Origin: Chitinophagales bacterium
Lineage (GTDB): Bacteria > Bacteroidota > Bacteroidia > Chitinophagales > Chitinophagaceae
Length of the DNA stretch: 64,000 nucleotides
Reading direction: 5' to 3'
Assembly (NCBI GenBank): GCA_020636575.1
Contig: JACJXP010000003.1
Coordinates: 1 to 64,000, forward strand
The notes beneath the pieces were generated by a model. The model did not search any database. It saw only the letters and a list, made by a program, of their open reading frames with translations, and had not been told where the DNA came from. Positions within the stretch are counted from its first letter, which is position 1; every line of letters begins with the position of its first letter. The position numbers and the translations under genes were made by a program. Positions 46,354 through 56,089 of this stretch are shown here, piece by piece.

Positions 46354-47409
46354 ATGCCAGAAGATCCGATTGACCATATTGATTTTGATGAGCTGAATGA
46401 AAAAGCTATTTCCCAGCCTTTAGTTACACATATTTATACAGCAGACCCATCTGCACATGTGTTTAATGGAAAGATCTATATATATCCTTCGCATGATATT
46501 GATGCCGGCGATGCTTTTGACGACCTTGGGAGTCATTTTGCTATGGAAGACTATCATGTAATTTCAATGGATTCCGCCGGAGGTAAAGCCGTTGACAATG
46601 GCCTTGCATTACATGTAAAAGATGTGTTGTGGGCAGAAAAACAAATGTGGGCTCCCGATGCTGCTGAAAAAGATGGAAAGTATTATTTATTCTTCCCGGC
46701 AAAAGATCACAGTGGAATTTTTCGGATCGGAGTAGCAGTTAGCGATTCGCCTTCCGGCCCTTTTGTGCCGCAGCCGGAAGCTATAAAAGAGAGTTTCTCT
46801 ATTGATCCTGCTGTCTTCAAGGATGCCTGTCCCGACAACGGCGGGAATGACGGAAGCTATTATATGTATTTCGGTGGCATCTGGGGTGGTCAGCTACAGC
46901 GATGGAGAACAAATAGCTTCAATGCAGATCAACCAGAAAGTCCGGTTGCCCATTTACCAAATGACAATGAACCATCCTTATGTCCAAAAGTGGCTAAACT
47001 GACAGATGACCTGCTCGAATTTGCTGAAACGCCGAAAGACTTGCTGATCATAGATGAAAATGGGAATCCGCTTCTCCAGGGTGATACAGAAAGAAGATTT
47101 TTTGAAGCATCCTGGATGCATAAATACAAGGGAAAATATTACTTCTCCTACTCTACCGGAGACACTCATTACCTGTGTTATGCAACAGGAGATAATCCGT
47201 ATGGCCCTTTTACCTATGGAGGAAGAATTTTAAATCCTGTCGTTGGCTGGACATCGCATCACTCTATTGTTGAATTTGATAACAAATGGTATCTGTTCTA
47301 TCATGACAGCAGTTTAAGTAAAGGTGTTACACATCTTCGGAGCATAAAGGTTACTGAGTTGATTCATGATGAAAATGGAAAAATAATAACGATCGACCCG
47401 TATAAATAA
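46354..47409 (+). CDS. GH43 beta-xylosidase/alpha-L-arabinofuranosidase (cytoplasmic)
   Basis: 351 aa and no signal peptide, so intracellular. Five-blade propeller marks: the catalytic base Asp in YTADPSAHVFNG, the pKa-tuning Asp in SIDPAVF and the acid Glu in RFFEASWMHKYKGK. The QMWAPDAAEKDGKYYL block is also typical. It probably hydrolyses imported xylo- or arabino-oligomers. The 77-bp gap upstream is among the largest in this run. Confidence 0.88.
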   Translation: MPEDPIDHIDFDELNEKAISQPLVTHIYTADPSAHVFNGKIYIYPSHDIDAGDAFDDLGSHFAMEDYHVISMDSAGGKAVDNGLALHVKDVLWAEKQMWAPDAAEKDGKYYLFFPAKDHSGIFRIGVAVSDSPSGPFVPQPEAIKESFSIDPAVFKDACPDNGGNDGSYYMYFGGIWGGQLQRWRTNSFNADQPESPVAHLPNDNEPSLCPKVAKLTDDLLEFAETPKDLLIIDENGNPLLQGDTERRFFEASWMHKYKGKYYFSYSTGDTHYLCYATGDNPYGPFTYGGRILNPVVGWTSHHSIVEFDNKWYLFYHDSSLSKGVTHLRSIKVTELIHDENGKIITIDPYK

Positions 47410-47426
47410 TCAGAGGTATATATAAC

Positions 47427-49085
47427 ATGAAAAAAATTGTCATATTAATTTATGGATGCCTGCTTTTTCTGCAGGGAACAAGTCAGTCATTTACCAACCC
47501 CATACTTGCGGGATATTATCCTGATCCATCAATATGCAAGGCTGGAAACGATTACTATATCGTCAACTCATCCTTTGCACATTATCCGGGGTTACCGCTT
47601 TTCCACAGTAAAGACCTATTGAACTGGGAATTGATCGGTTATGCATTGGATCGTCCGGAACAATTGCCGCTGGAAGGTCGCAATGCCGGAGTGTCCAGGG
47701 GGTTATTTGCCCCGGCCATTTCGTATCACAAAGGCACTTTCTATATTGTTTGCACCAATGTAAGCGGCATCGGCAATTTTGTTGTTACTGCCAAAGACCC
47801 TAAAGGCCCCTGGAGCAACCCGGTTGCTCTTCCGGAAGTAAACGGTATCGACCCTTCATTATTTTTTGATGACAATGATAAAGCATATATAATCTACAAC
47901 AGTATTCCTCCGAATAATGAAACGATGTGGGGCGGCCATAGAACGATCCGTATGTACCAGTTTGATGCAGAAAATTTGAAAATAAAAGGCGAGCAAATAT
48001 TATTGGTCAATGGTGGGACAGATGTTACTAAAAAACCAGTTTGGATCGAAGGCCCGCATATTTATAAGATAAATGACTGGTATTATTTAATGTGTGCACA
48101 GGGCGGTACCGGTTATAATCATACTGAAGTAGTTTTTAGAAGCAAGAATGTGTACGGCCCGTACTGGCCCTATGAAAAAAATCCTATTCTTACGCAAATG
48201 CATTTGGATCCATCGAGACCAGATCCTATTACTACTACAGGCCATGCTGACCTGGTAGAGGATAATGAAGGTAACTGGTGGGGAGTTTTCCTGGGATGCA
48301 GACCCTATGAAGGTGATTTTTATAATACAGGAAGAGAAACCTTTATGGCACCTGTTAAATGGACTACAGACGGATGGCCGGTATTTGACTTAGGAGGTGA
48401 CGAAGTAAAATATCAATACCCTATCAACGCCACAAAGAATACGTCATTACAACCTTTTAACGGCAACTATACTTTTAAAGATGATTTCGATGGTGATAAA
48501 CTAAATCTTCGTTATCGTTTTTTAAGAACAGTAAAAGATAGCTGGTATAGTTTATCAGAAAACAAAGGAACACTGGTTATTCAGTTAAGAAAAGAAACAG
48601 TTGCCGGACGTTCTAATCCATCTTTTGTTGGCTTTTCTCAGCCACACTTAAAAGGACATGCCGCCACTGCTTTGAAGTTTTCTCCAAAATCACCTAATGA
48701 AAAAGCAGGTTTGATCGCAATGCAAAACGAAACACATTTCTATTATTTGGCGCAATCTGTAAAAAATGGCAAATCCGTTATCGAACTTTTCAAGGATAGC
48801 AGTGTAATCGCCAGCAAAAAGATTACTATAAAGAAGAATAAGGACCTGTATTTAAAAATAGTAGCTAATAATGACAAATATTCCTTCTATTATGCTACGC
48901 AGGAAAATAAATGGCAATTGCTGTTTGCTGATGCAGATGGAAAATACTTAAGCACAAAAGGAGCCGGAGGTTTTGTAGGCACTTTATATGGAATGTATGC
49001 CACTTCAGATGGAGTGTCTTCTGATAATAAAGCTGTATATGACTGGCTTGAGATCAGTAATGATGATGACGTATATAAAAAATAG
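47427..49085 (+). CDS. GH43 family hydrolase with C-terminal beta-sandwich (secreted)
   Basis: 552 aa with signal peptide (LIYGCLLFLQGTSQS). The propeller carries YYPDPSICKAGNDYYIVNSSF (Asp base), NGIDPSLFFDD and WIEGPHIYK (Glu acid). From about residue 355 the segment FKDDFDGDKLNLRYRF starts a concanavalin-like C-terminal domain common in GH43 subfamily-12-type enzymes. Removes xylose or arabinose from oligomers outside the cytoplasm. Confidence 0.9.
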   Translation: MKKIVILIYGCLLFLQGTSQSFTNPILAGYYPDPSICKAGNDYYIVNSSFAHYPGLPLFHSKDLLNWELIGYALDRPEQLPLEGRNAGVSRGLFAPAISYHKGTFYIVCTNVSGIGNFVVTAKDPKGPWSNPVALPEVNGIDPSLFFDDNDKAYIIYNSIPPNNETMWGGHRTIRMYQFDAENLKIKGEQILLVNGGTDVTKKPVWIEGPHIYKINDWYYLMCAQGGTGYNHTEVVFRSKNVYGPYWPYEKNPILTQMHLDPSRPDPITTTGHADLVEDNEGNWWGVFLGCRPYEGDFYNTGRETFMAPVKWTTDGWPVFDLGGDEVKYQYPINATKNTSLQPFNGNYTFKDDFDGDKLNLRYRFLRTVKDSWYSLSENKGTLVIQLRKETVAGRSNPSFVGFSQPHLKGHAATALKFSPKSPNEKAGLIAMQNETHFYYLAQSVKNGKSVIELFKDSSVIASKKITIKKNKDLYLKIVANNDKYSFYYATQENKWQLLFADADGKYLSTKGAGGFVGTLYGMYATSDGVSSDNKAVYDWLEISNDDDVYKK

Positions 49086-49087
49086 TA

Positions 49088-51184
49088 ATGATCATTGAAC
49101 GTCAAACATATTCAACAGTAAAATATCTTTTAAAGGTATCTCTATGCTTTTTATTGATCTCCTGCTCATCCAAAAAATCGATTGATGCAGATGACCAAAT
49201 TTTAGCTGATGCAGAAAATCATTCCGGTGAATGGTTAACACATGGACTCAATTATTCGGAAGATCGATATAGCTTGCTCACACAGATCAATAAAGAAAAC
49301 GTAACAACACTTGGACTAGCCTGGTCTACCAATCTTAAGTCAAAAAGAGGATTAGAAGCTACCCCATTAATTGCAGATGGTGTTATGTATGTAACGGGTG
49401 TATGGAGCATCGTTTATGCGATAGATGCATCTAATGGAAAAATTATATGGACATACGATCCACAGGTTCCTAAACAGCAGGCAGAACGTTTATGCTGCGA
49501 CATTGTAAACCGGGGTGTGGCATTATATAAAGGAAGAATATTTTCCGGCACTTTAGATGGAAGATTAATTTCCGTTGATGCAAAAACAGGAAAGTTGAAA
49601 TGGGAAACCATGACGGTTGACAGTACCAAGCCATACTCAATAACCGGCGCACCTCGTATTGTAGATGGAAAAGTGATCATTGGTAATGGCGGTGCAGAGT
49701 TTGGTGTCCGTGGCTATATCACTGCATATGATCCAGAAAATGGTAACCAGCTCTGGCGATTTTATACCGTTCCCGGTGATCCTTCAAAATCATTTGAAAA
49801 TAAGGCAATGAAAGCCGCTGCTAAAACATGGAGTGGTGAATGGTGGAAATATGGAGGTGGCGGAACTGCATGGGACGCTATGGCATATGATCCCGAATTA
49901 AAATTACTTTATGTTGGAACCGGCAATGGCTCTCCCTGGGACCGTCAATACAGAAGCAATGGAGAAGGCGACAACTTATACCTCTCTTCTATTTTAGCTA
50001 TCAATCCTTCCAACGGAGAATTAATTTGGTATTACCAGACAACACCGGGTGATAGCTGGGATTTTACAGCTGCACAACATATCATACTGGCCGATTTAGA
50101 AATGAACGGGCAAAAAAGAAAAGTGCTGATGCAGGCACCCAAAAACGGTTTCTTTTATGTGCTGGACAGAACAAACGGAAAGTTTATCAGCGGTGATCCA
50201 TTTGTTTATACTAACTGGGCTAAAAGAATTGATTCAATCTCTGGCAGACCAATTGAAGAGCCGGGAGTTCATTATGAAACTGTAAATACTGATATATCTC
50301 CTAATTATAATGGTGGACATAACTGGCACCCGATGGCCTTTAATCCAAAATTGAATTTAGTTTACATCCCTGCCAGGGAAAATGTATCTAACTACGGACA
50401 CGATACATCCTGGAAATATAATCAAACTGGTTTTGGTACAGGGAATGGCTGGAACCTTGCAATAGGAACTGATCCGAGAAACCCGACCCGACATGATACA
50501 GCAACCAAAAGTTTTCCGAGAGGAATGTTAATTGCCTGGAATCCGGTCCAGCGAAAAGAAGTGTGGAGAGTTTCACAAGAAGCAGATTGGAATGGTGGAG
50601 TACTGGCAACAGCCAGTGATCTTGTTTTCCAGGGAACTGCCCAGGGAGATTTCATTTGCTATGATGGAAGCAATGGAAAAATTCTATGGCAACAGAACCT
50701 GGGTGGCGGCATCATTGCACCCCCCATTAGTTATATGCTTGACGGTAAACAGTATATTTCAATACCTGTGGGATGGGGCGGCGGTTATGGAATGAAAAAG
50801 AAATTTGCCCCATTGCAAAGCGGACGCATTTTCACTTTTGTACTAAATGGCAATAGCCCGATGCCTGCGTTTAACCAATCGTCTAATACTGAAATACCCA
50901 CAACAACTTTTTCAGCTACTGCTAAAGAAGTTGCCCAGGGAGAGACACTATTCTGGAAATACTGTGGCACTTGCCATGTGGTAAATGAAGGTGGTGGTGG
51001 TCTGGCTCCCGATCTTGCTTATTCAAGAATTGTTACTGACAGCAGTATTTTATTTCAAGTGGTAAAGGAAGGTGCCTATCTATCCCTTGGGATGCCAAAG
51101 TTTGGCAATAAACTAAACAAAGAAGATATAATAAATATTCAGAAGTATATACTAACAAAAGCCAGAGAAAAACAGATTAAATAA
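49088..51184 (+). CDS. PQQ-dependent alcohol/sugar dehydrogenase with cytochrome c domain
   Basis: 698 aa. Lipoprotein signal (LLISC, Cys26). The eight-bladed propeller shows the vicinal Cys pair RLCCDIVNRG (136-137), a GTGNGSPW block and the catalytic Asp in PGDSWDFTAAQ. The residue two after that Asp is Thr, so the extra Asp of lanthanide enzymes is missing and Ca2+ is expected. A haem-c motif CGTCH is at 626-630 with a likely Met ligand in LGMPKF. It oxidises an alcohol or sugar in the periplasm and passes electrons to the chain. Such an enzyme in a xylan locus is unusual; the substrate is not known. Confidence 0.88.
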   Translation: MIIERQTYSTVKYLLKVSLCFLLISCSSKKSIDADDQILADAENHSGEWLTHGLNYSEDRYSLLTQINKENVTTLGLAWSTNLKSKRGLEATPLIADGVMYVTGVWSIVYAIDASNGKIIWTYDPQVPKQQAERLCCDIVNRGVALYKGRIFSGTLDGRLISVDAKTGKLKWETMTVDSTKPYSITGAPRIVDGKVIIGNGGAEFGVRGYITAYDPENGNQLWRFYTVPGDPSKSFENKAMKAAAKTWSGEWWKYGGGGTAWDAMAYDPELKLLYVGTGNGSPWDRQYRSNGEGDNLYLSSILAINPSNGELIWYYQTTPGDSWDFTAAQHIILADLEMNGQKRKVLMQAPKNGFFYVLDRTNGKFISGDPFVYTNWAKRIDSISGRPIEEPGVHYETVNTDISPNYNGGHNWHPMAFNPKLNLVYIPARENVSNYGHDTSWKYNQTGFGTGNGWNLAIGTDPRNPTRHDTATKSFPRGMLIAWNPVQRKEVWRVSQEADWNGGVLATASDLVFQGTAQGDFICYDGSNGKILWQQNLGGGIIAPPISYMLDGKQYISIPVGWGGGYGMKKKFAPLQSGRIFTFVLNGNSPMPAFNQSSNTEIPTTTFSATAKEVAQGETLFWKYCGTCHVVNEGGGGLAPDLAYSRIVTDSSILFQVVKEGAYLSLGMPKFGNKLNKEDIINIQKYILTKAREKQIK

Positions 51185-51214
51185 CATCCGCTATCCGTAT
51201 AAAAATAATATAGT

Positions 51215-53830
51215 ATGAAAAAATTATTTTCAGCTGTTTTACTATTTATTGTAATCCGGGCAGTTGGGCAGGATTATAGATCCTACCCGATGTGGAATCC
51301 CAACCTTGCTATTGAACTAAGAGTAAATGATGTTGTCAGCAGGTTAACCCTGGAGGAAAAAGTGGCCCAGATGTTAAATGCCACACCTGCTATTCCACGC
51401 CTTGGTATTCCTGCTTATGATTGGTGGAACGAAGTGTTGCATGGGGTTGCAAGAACACCATACAATGTTACCTCCTACCCGCAGGCAATAGGAATGGCCG
51501 CTACATGGGATACAAATTCCTTGAAAAAAATGGCCGACTATTCAGCAACCGAAGGAAGGGCTATCCATAATATCGCTATTGAAAAGAACAGTACCGGAAA
51601 CCGTTATGTGGGACTTACCTACTGGACCCCGAATATCAATATTTTCCGAGACCCCCGCTGGGGCCGTGGGCAGGAGACCTACGGAGAAGATCCTTTTTTA
51701 ACTGCAAAACTTGGAGCCGCATTTGTAAGAGGGTTACAGGGTGATGATCCGAAGTATATGAAAGCTGCTGCCTGTGCCAAGCATTTTGCTGTGCATAGCG
51801 GACCAGAACCTTCAAGACACTCCGATAATTTCGATCCATCATCATACGATCTCTGGGACACTTACCTCCCTGCATTTAAAGAGTTGATCACAAAAGCAGA
51901 TGTTGCAGGCGTAATGTGCGCCTACAATGCCGTGAATACACAGCCCTGTTGTGCCAACGATCTTTTAATGAATGATATTCTTCGCAGGCAATGGAATTTC
52001 ACTGGCTATGTTACCAGTGACTGCTGGGCTGTTGATGATTTTTTCAGATATCATAAAACCCATAAAGACGCAACCACTTCTGCAGTTGACGCTGTGATAC
52101 ATGGAACAGATGTTGAATGCGGGCAAACCGTTTACAAAACTCTTGTAGAAGCGGTTAAAACAGGGCTTGTAAAAGAAGAACAACTGGATATCTCACTCAA
52201 AAGACTCTTTACTATCCGTTATAAGCTGGGCATGTTTGATCCGCCATCAATGGTAAAATATGCAAAAGCCAATTCTTCTGATCTGGAATCAACGGAACAC
52301 AAAGCACATGCATTAAAAATGGCACAACAGAGTATTGTTCTTCTGAAAAATGAGAACAGTACCCTCCCGATTAAGAAGAACATTAGAAAAATCGCTGTTG
52401 TAGGGCCCAATGCCGATAACAGTATTGCAATCCTTGGAAATTACAATGGCGTCCCATCCAAAACAGTTAACCTGCTTGAGGGGCTAAAAGAGAAACTGGG
52501 TAATAGTGTTGAGATACATTATGAAAAGGCTATCAATTTCACCAATGATACATTACTGGTATATGATGACCTGACAAGATCATACAGCTGGGAAGGCAAA
52601 CCTGGTTTCAAAGCCGAATATTTTAAGAACCGGCAATTGCAGGATGAACCAGCCATAACAATAACAGAAAAGAATATTGATCACTTCTGGCAGGAAGGTG
52701 AGATAGTCTTTGATGGTATACCGGCCAATAATTTTTCTGCGAGATATACAACAAATTTTTCCTCCGGGAAGAACGGGACGATCACATTCGAAGTAGAAGC
52801 AGATGATGGTTACCGTTTCTTTATAAATGGAAAAGAAGTGATCAATGCATGGCTCCGTAACCGATGGGGGGCCAAAACATATCAGCTTACTGCCAAAAAA
52901 GATTCTGTGTATAAATTAGTGCTTGAATACTGGCAGGGAGAAGGCAAAGCTAATGTTGCATTACGCACAGGTAATTTTCAAAAAACTGATTTTAAAGCCC
53001 TGGCGGCTCGTATAAAAGATGCAGATGTGATCGTATTTGCCGGAGGTATCTCTCCCCAGTTGGAAGGTGAAGAAATGCCTGTAACAGTTCCCGGTTTTAG
53101 TGGAGGTGACAGAACAAGCATCATGCTGCCTGCTGTGCAAACCGATCTTTTAAAAGCATTACGATCAACCGGCAAGCCTGTTGTATTTGCAATGATGACC
53201 GGTAGTGCCATTGCTATTCCATGGGAAGAAGAAAATATTCCCGCCATTGTCAATATCTGGTATGGCGGCCAAAGTGCAGGCACCGCTTTTGCAGATGTTT
53301 TATTCGGTGATTATAATCCGGGCGGACGCTTGCCTGTTACTTTTTATAAAAGCGACAATGATCTCCCATCATTCAGCAACTATGATATGACTAACCGGAC
53401 TTACCGTTATTTCAATGGTGATGCATTATATCCGTTCGGTTATGGGTTAAGCTATACAACATTTAATTACACTGATATCAGCTCGGTAAAAAAATCAAAG
53501 CGAAACAAGAATATTACAATATCTGCTGTAGTAACAAATAGCGGTAAGATGGATGGCGAAGAAGTTGTTCAGCTTTACGTTCATCATAATAATATAAACG
53601 GGAAAGCACCATTAAAAGCTTTGAAAGGTTTTCAACGTATCAGCCTGAAAGCGGGTGAAAGCAAAAAGATCTCTTTTAGACTATCTCCGGAAGATCTTTC
53701 ATTGGTTTCCGAAGCTGGAACTATCAATCAGCCAAAAGGAACAATAAATGTCAGTATCGGGGGCGGACAACCCGGTGTTAATCATAAAACAACCAGCAAT
53801 GTTATAACCAGAACTATCAGAATCAAATAA
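51215..53830 (+). CDS. GH3 beta-glucosidase/beta-xylosidase with PA14 insert
   Basis: 871 aa, signal peptide (MKKLFSAVLLFIVIRAVGQ). N-domain: RLGIPAYDWWNEVLHGVAR, GRGQETYGEDP, KAAACAKHFAVHSG and the nucleophile Asp269 in YVTSDCWAVDD. A PA14-type domain (about 455-590, ADDGYRFFINGKEVINAW) is inserted in the second sugar-binding part, and a Fn3-like C-domain follows (YPFGYGLSYTTF). Acts on xylobiose or xylo-oligomers, most likely periplasmic. Confidence 0.92.
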   Translation: MKKLFSAVLLFIVIRAVGQDYRSYPMWNPNLAIELRVNDVVSRLTLEEKVAQMLNATPAIPRLGIPAYDWWNEVLHGVARTPYNVTSYPQAIGMAATWDTNSLKKMADYSATEGRAIHNIAIEKNSTGNRYVGLTYWTPNINIFRDPRWGRGQETYGEDPFLTAKLGAAFVRGLQGDDPKYMKAAACAKHFAVHSGPEPSRHSDNFDPSSYDLWDTYLPAFKELITKADVAGVMCAYNAVNTQPCCANDLLMNDILRRQWNFTGYVTSDCWAVDDFFRYHKTHKDATTSAVDAVIHGTDVECGQTVYKTLVEAVKTGLVKEEQLDISLKRLFTIRYKLGMFDPPSMVKYAKANSSDLESTEHKAHALKMAQQSIVLLKNENSTLPIKKNIRKIAVVGPNADNSIAILGNYNGVPSKTVNLLEGLKEKLGNSVEIHYEKAINFTNDTLLVYDDLTRSYSWEGKPGFKAEYFKNRQLQDEPAITITEKNIDHFWQEGEIVFDGIPANNFSARYTTNFSSGKNGTITFEVEADDGYRFFINGKEVINAWLRNRWGAKTYQLTAKKDSVYKLVLEYWQGEGKANVALRTGNFQKTDFKALAARIKDADVIVFAGGISPQLEGEEMPVTVPGFSGGDRTSIMLPAVQTDLLKALRSTGKPVVFAMMTGSAIAIPWEEENIPAIVNIWYGGQSAGTAFADVLFGDYNPGGRLPVTFYKSDNDLPSFSNYDMTNRTYRYFNGDALYPFGYGLSYTTFNYTDISSVKKSKRNKNITISAVVTNSGKMDGEEVVQLYVHHNNINGKAPLKALKGFQRISLKAGESKKISFRLSPEDLSLVSEAGTINQPKGTINVSIGGGQPGVNHKTTSNVITRTIRIK

Positions 53831-53831
53831 T

Positions 53832-55295
53832 ATGAAAAAGAAAAATAACCATAACAATAAGCCAACAAACGTCAGCCGCCGTGATTTTTTAAACAATACA
53901 GGAAAGGCTGCGATAGGAACTACGCTGGCTTTAAATATTCCATCTATCGTTCCTGCAAGTGTGTTTGGCAAAAATGCACCCAGCAACCGTATCAATGTTG
54001 CCTCCATAGGTTGCGGAAGAATTTCTGTAACACATGATATGACAGGTGTAGCAAGGTATGCCGGTGCCAGGATCATTGCTGTTTGTGATGTTGATAAGAA
54101 CAGGGCCGACGCAGGACCTGCTGCAGTAAAGAACAATTATCAAAGAATGTCACAATTTAACGGAGGACTAAAAGGTGATTGGGACATTAAAGTTTACTAC
54201 GACTATAAGGAGTTATTACAAAATAAGGATATTGATGCAGTCCATATCAGTTTACCGGATCATCAGCATGCAATTGTGGGAGTTCATGCAGTGAATGCAG
54301 GTAAAGATGTTTATCTCCAAAAACCAGCTTCACTGACCATTGAAGAAGGAAGGATATTAAGTAACGCTGTCAAAAGAACAGGCCGCATTTTACAAATGGG
54401 TAGTCAACAAAGATCCATAAGTCCCTGGCCACAATTCAAAAAAGCATGTGAGCTGGTACGCAACGGCCGCATCGGTGAGATAAAAACTATTGAGGTGGGT
54501 CTGCCCGGAGATCCGGGTGGTGGCAATCCGGTTAAAATGGATATTCCATCAAACCTGAATTATGACGCATGGTTAGGCGCCACACCAGAGGTATTTTATA
54601 CGGAAGACAGGGTACATTCACATGATTCTTCTATGAAAGGCGTTACAAGTCGCCCCGGTTGGCTGCGCTGTGAACAATTTGGCGCAGGGATGATCACAGG
54701 TTGGGGCGCCCATCATATTGATACAGCCCATTGGGGAATGGGAACTGAATATTCAGGACCGATAGAAATTTGGGGTAGCGCTTCCTTCCCTACTGATGAT
54801 CCTGCCTACAAAGGACTTTGGGATGTTCATGGGATCTTCAGAACAGAAGCAATGTATGCAAACGGGGTACGCATGATCGTATCCAATGAACTAACCAATG
54901 GTGTTAAGTTTATTGGAACCGAAGGATGGATATGGGTAACAAGAGGAAATTATAAAGTAACGGATACAGATCCGGTGGCCGACAATTCAGGTGTAAAACC
55001 AATTGATGCAAGTAATCCTAAAATACTACAATCTGTTATAGGGGCAAATGAAATTCATTTATATGAAAGTCCCGATCAGCATGCAAACTGGCTTGATTGT
55101 ATCAAGACAAGAAAAGAACCAGTTGCCCCTATTGAAATTGGGCATCGTTCCTGCAGTGCATGTCTGCTGCATCATATTGCTATGAAGCTAAAAAGAAAGA
55201 TCAGCTGGGATCCTGAAAAAGAGATGTTCAGCAATAATGATAAAGAAGCAACAGCCATGCTGTCAAGACCACGAAGAAAGAAATATGATTTTTAA
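53832..55295 (+). CDS. Gfo/Idh/MocA oxidoreductase with Tat signal
   Basis: 487 aa. The N-terminus carries a twin-arginine signal, VSRRDFLNNTGKAAIG (Arg16-Arg17), so it is exported folded, likely with its cofactor. The Rossmann start is INVASIGCGRIS, and the Gfo/Idh LQKPASLTIEEGR replaces the usual EKP. WGAHHIDTAHWGMG (His pair) is in the active-site part. Oxidises or modifies a sugar outside the cytoplasm; the substrate is unknown. Follows GH3 after one base and precedes a cupin by 9 bp. Confidence 0.85.
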   Translation: MKKKNNHNNKPTNVSRRDFLNNTGKAAIGTTLALNIPSIVPASVFGKNAPSNRINVASIGCGRISVTHDMTGVARYAGARIIAVCDVDKNRADAGPAAVKNNYQRMSQFNGGLKGDWDIKVYYDYKELLQNKDIDAVHISLPDHQHAIVGVHAVNAGKDVYLQKPASLTIEEGRILSNAVKRTGRILQMGSQQRSISPWPQFKKACELVRNGRIGEIKTIEVGLPGDPGGGNPVKMDIPSNLNYDAWLGATPEVFYTEDRVHSHDSSMKGVTSRPGWLRCEQFGAGMITGWGAHHIDTAHWGMGTEYSGPIEIWGSASFPTDDPAYKGLWDVHGIFRTEAMYANGVRMIVSNELTNGVKFIGTEGWIWVTRGNYKVTDTDPVADNSGVKPIDASNPKILQSVIGANEIHLYESPDQHANWLDCIKTRKEPVAPIEIGHRSCSACLLHHIAMKLKRKISWDPEKEMFSNNDKEATAMLSRPRRKKYDF

Positions 55296-55304
55296 AAAAT
55301 AGCT

Positions 55305-56075
55305 ATGCGATTAAGCATTATAACCATATTGGTATTCATTTCCGTTTTTTCAGCTGCACAAACTGATTCTGTTTTGTCAGGTGTATACTATTGGCAACAA
55401 CCTGTTAAAAAAGCCAAAAGAAATACTAAATCAGCTGTTTTGTTTGAAGGAAAGACGCATGATATGCAGTGGATGAAAGTATCAGGCAATATTCTGGCTA
55501 CATCAAAAAAAGAAAATAAGATCAAAGTTCCCCAAAATGAAGAACAGATCATTATTGTAAAAAAAGGTGTGCTGGATATTAACCTGGATAAAACTAATTA
55601 TCATCTTGTTTCGGGAAGTGTGATTGTATTATTGCCGGGTGAGTCAGCCTCTGTTGTAAACCTGCAGGCAGATGACTGTGAATATTACCATCTGCAATAC
55701 AAAAGCAAGATGCCTGTGAATACTGAGCGGGGCAAAAATGCCGGTGGCTCATTTGTAAAAGATTTCAGTCAGATCGAATTCAAGCCACATGACAAGGGGG
55801 GTATCCGGAATTATTTTGAAAGACCCACCGCCATGGGCAAAAGACTGGAGATGCATGTCACCACTTTAAACCCGGGTATTAAAAGCCATGAGCCCCATAC
55901 CCACCGGGCTGAAGAAATTGTATTAATGATTGAAGGAAATACTGAAATGCAAATTGATAAAGGATTCAAACAGGGTTCCGAAGGAGCTTTATATTATTTA
56001 GGCTCCAATGTTCCCCATGCGATCAGGAACATCGGGAAAGAACCATGTATGTATTTCGCTTTTCAGTTTGAATAA
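55305..56075 (+). CDS. Secreted double-cupin protein
   Basis: 256 aa with signal peptide (LVFISVFSAAQ). Two cupin barrels: one about 75-145 and the second with EPHTHRAEEIVLMIEGN and NVPHAIRNIG, which hold metal-binding His residues and Glu. Cupins here may be sugar isomerases or lyase-like enzymes acting on an oxidised sugar from the neighbours (inference). Confidence 0.75.
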   Translation: MRLSIITILVFISVFSAAQTDSVLSGVYYWQQPVKKAKRNTKSAVLFEGKTHDMQWMKVSGNILATSKKENKIKVPQNEEQIIIVKKGVLDINLDKTNYHLVSGSVIVLLPGESASVVNLQADDCEYYHLQYKSKMPVNTERGKNAGGSFVKDFSQIEFKPHDKGGIRNYFERPTAMGKRLEMHVTTLNPGIKSHEPHTHRAEEIVLMIEGNTEMQIDKGFKQGSEGALYYLGSNVPHAIRNIGKEPCMYFAFQFE

Positions 56076-56089
56076 GCACATTATTGAAT

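Noticed and set aside
49088..51184. Lanthanide-dependent alcohol dehydrogenase
   Set aside because: The residue two after the catalytic Asp is Thr, not Asp, so the usual lanthanide marker is missing.
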